Positions 12,795 to 13,219 of a stretch of 13,219 nucleotides of DNA are shown here, piece after piece. The notes beneath the pieces were generated by a model, which did no database searches, had not been told where the DNA came from, and saw nothing but the letters and a program-made list of their open reading frames with translations. Origin of the DNA: Hyphomicrobiales bacterium. Its GTDB lineage: Bacteria; Pseudomonadota; Alphaproteobacteria; Rhizobiales; Aestuariivirgaceae. The number at the start of each line of letters is the position of its first letter. Position 1 is the stretch's first letter. A program made the translations under genes and the position numbers. The DNA lies in assembly GCA_026987255.1 (NCBI GenBank), contig JALSNA010000201.1, forward strand, positions 1 to 13,219. The letters are read 5' to 3'.

Positions 12795-13128
12795 GGAACA
12801 GCAGTCAGCAAAGCAATCGGCAGGCCGTCCCACGGCCTGGAGCATTCCGCAGGCTCTGGCGCAGGCAGAAAACCGCAGTCATCCGCCCACGGAACAGCAG
12901 TCAGCAAAACCCTTGGCAGGCCGTCCCACGGTCCCGGAGCGTTCCGCAGGCTACAGCGCAGGCAGAAAACCGCGGTCATAAGCCCACGGAACAGCAGTCA
13001 GCAAAACACTTGGCAGGCCGTCCCACGGTCCCGGAGCATTTCACAAGCTCCAGCGCAAGCAGAAAACCGCAGTCATAAGCCCACGGAACACCGGTCAGCA
13101 AAGCAATCGGCAGGCCGTCCCACGGCCC
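12795..13128. repeat. Tandem array, about 3.5 units of 96-97 bp
   Basis: Units begin with GGAACAGCAGTCAGCAAA at 12795, 12891 and 12988; a fourth, partial unit starts at 13085 (GGAACACCGGTCAGCAAAGC). The full units are 96, 97 and 97 bp. Each contains GGCAGGCCGTCCCACGG, whose CCGT-CCC-ACGG forms a small hairpin that extends to GGCCGT/ACGGCC in units 1 and 4, and a GCAGAAAACCGC block. Units 2 and 3 are the most alike; units 1 and 4 share the variant AAAGCAATCGG. Since 97 is not a multiple of three, the array does not encode a peptide repeat. No unique spacers occur, so it is not CRISPR. The last unit runs to within a base or so of the stop codon of the partial gene at the right edge. Confidence 0.9.
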
Positions 13129-13219
13129 CTACCAGCTTTGTTCGTACATTTTGACGGCGCGGTTCATTTCGGCGAGCAGGGGAAGGTTATCCTGGGCGAT
13201 GGCGCGCAGGGTTTCGGGG
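13129..13219 (-). CDS. C-terminal end of an unidentified protein
   Basis: A minus-strand frame enters from the right edge and ends with TAG at 13131-13129. The visible end contains ETLRAIAQDNLPLLAEMNRA followed by VKMYEQSW, a helical, soluble-looking tail. I do not recognise the family from 29 residues. The stop codon abuts the 97-bp tandem array directly, with no room for an ordinary 3' untranslated region outside the repeats. It could be a complete gene end or an end altered by the repeat; the window does not show which. Confidence 0.6.
   Translation of the reverse strand, partial: PETLRAIAQDNLPLLAEMNRAVKMYEQSW

Noticed and set aside
12302..13078. A 258-codon plus-strand frame crossing the adaptor start, copy B and the tandem array
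   Set aside because: It begins antisense inside the adaptor gene and crosses repeats whose 97-bp period shifts frame each unit, so the translated units do not resemble each other in frame. It has no ribosome site.
12795..13128. CRISPR array
   Set aside because: The similarity runs through the whole 96-97-bp unit without unique spacers, and no cas gene is nearby.

Overview
The window looks like chromosomal DNA of a GC-rich alphaproteobacterium. The evidence is the C-terminus of a MucR/Ros regulator at the left edge, followed by a PAS_5-type protein, a DnaA-domain-IV-like protein, a DUF6456 protein, SufE and a DUF5330-type exported protein. This neighbourhood is characteristic of Alphaproteobacteria. 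I cannot place the genus from the sequence alone.

Left part (1-3890). The mucR tail ends at a textbook terminator. A PAS_5 protein follows. Next comes a two-gene unit with an ATGA overlap: a small DnaA-domain-IV-like HTH protein, then a DUF6456 protein. Facing it on the minus strand are sufE and the DUF5330-type gene. The roughly 380-bp convergent gap between the two groups holds a degenerate palindromic element (copy A), a perfect-loop palindrome of a common alphaproteobacterial type, and a small inverted repeat.

Middle part (3891-7810). All genes are on the minus strand. In transcription order they are a small exported LysM protein, an exported rhodanese-like protein, an exported LysM protein with a Met/Gly-rich N-terminus, and a large single-pass membrane LysM protein with a Pro/Ala-rich linker and a very basic tail. 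The last two share a region of about 100 residues just before LysM that I do not recognise as a named domain. Terminators are visible after each of these two.

Right part (7811-12740). A two-gene RND efflux operon (periplasmic adaptor, then inner-membrane permease, ATGA overlap) ends in two stacked hairpins. No outer-membrane TolC-like gene is in the window. Upstream of the adaptor lies a candidate promoter with an AT-rich inverted repeat overlapping its spacer. Between promoter and adaptor sits copy B of the palindromic element found at 2351-2481, in opposite orientation.

Right edge (12741-13219). A tandem array of about 3.5 units of 96-97 bp runs up to the stop codon of a partial unidentified minus-strand gene.

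Functionally, the middle and right parts suggest a cell-envelope module: periplasmic sulfur-transfer chemistry, peptidoglycan-binding proteins and an efflux pump. The link between them is inferred from proximity only. The most unusual non-coding content is the pair of dispersed palindromic elements, the 97-bp array and the operator-like repeat upstream of the pump.
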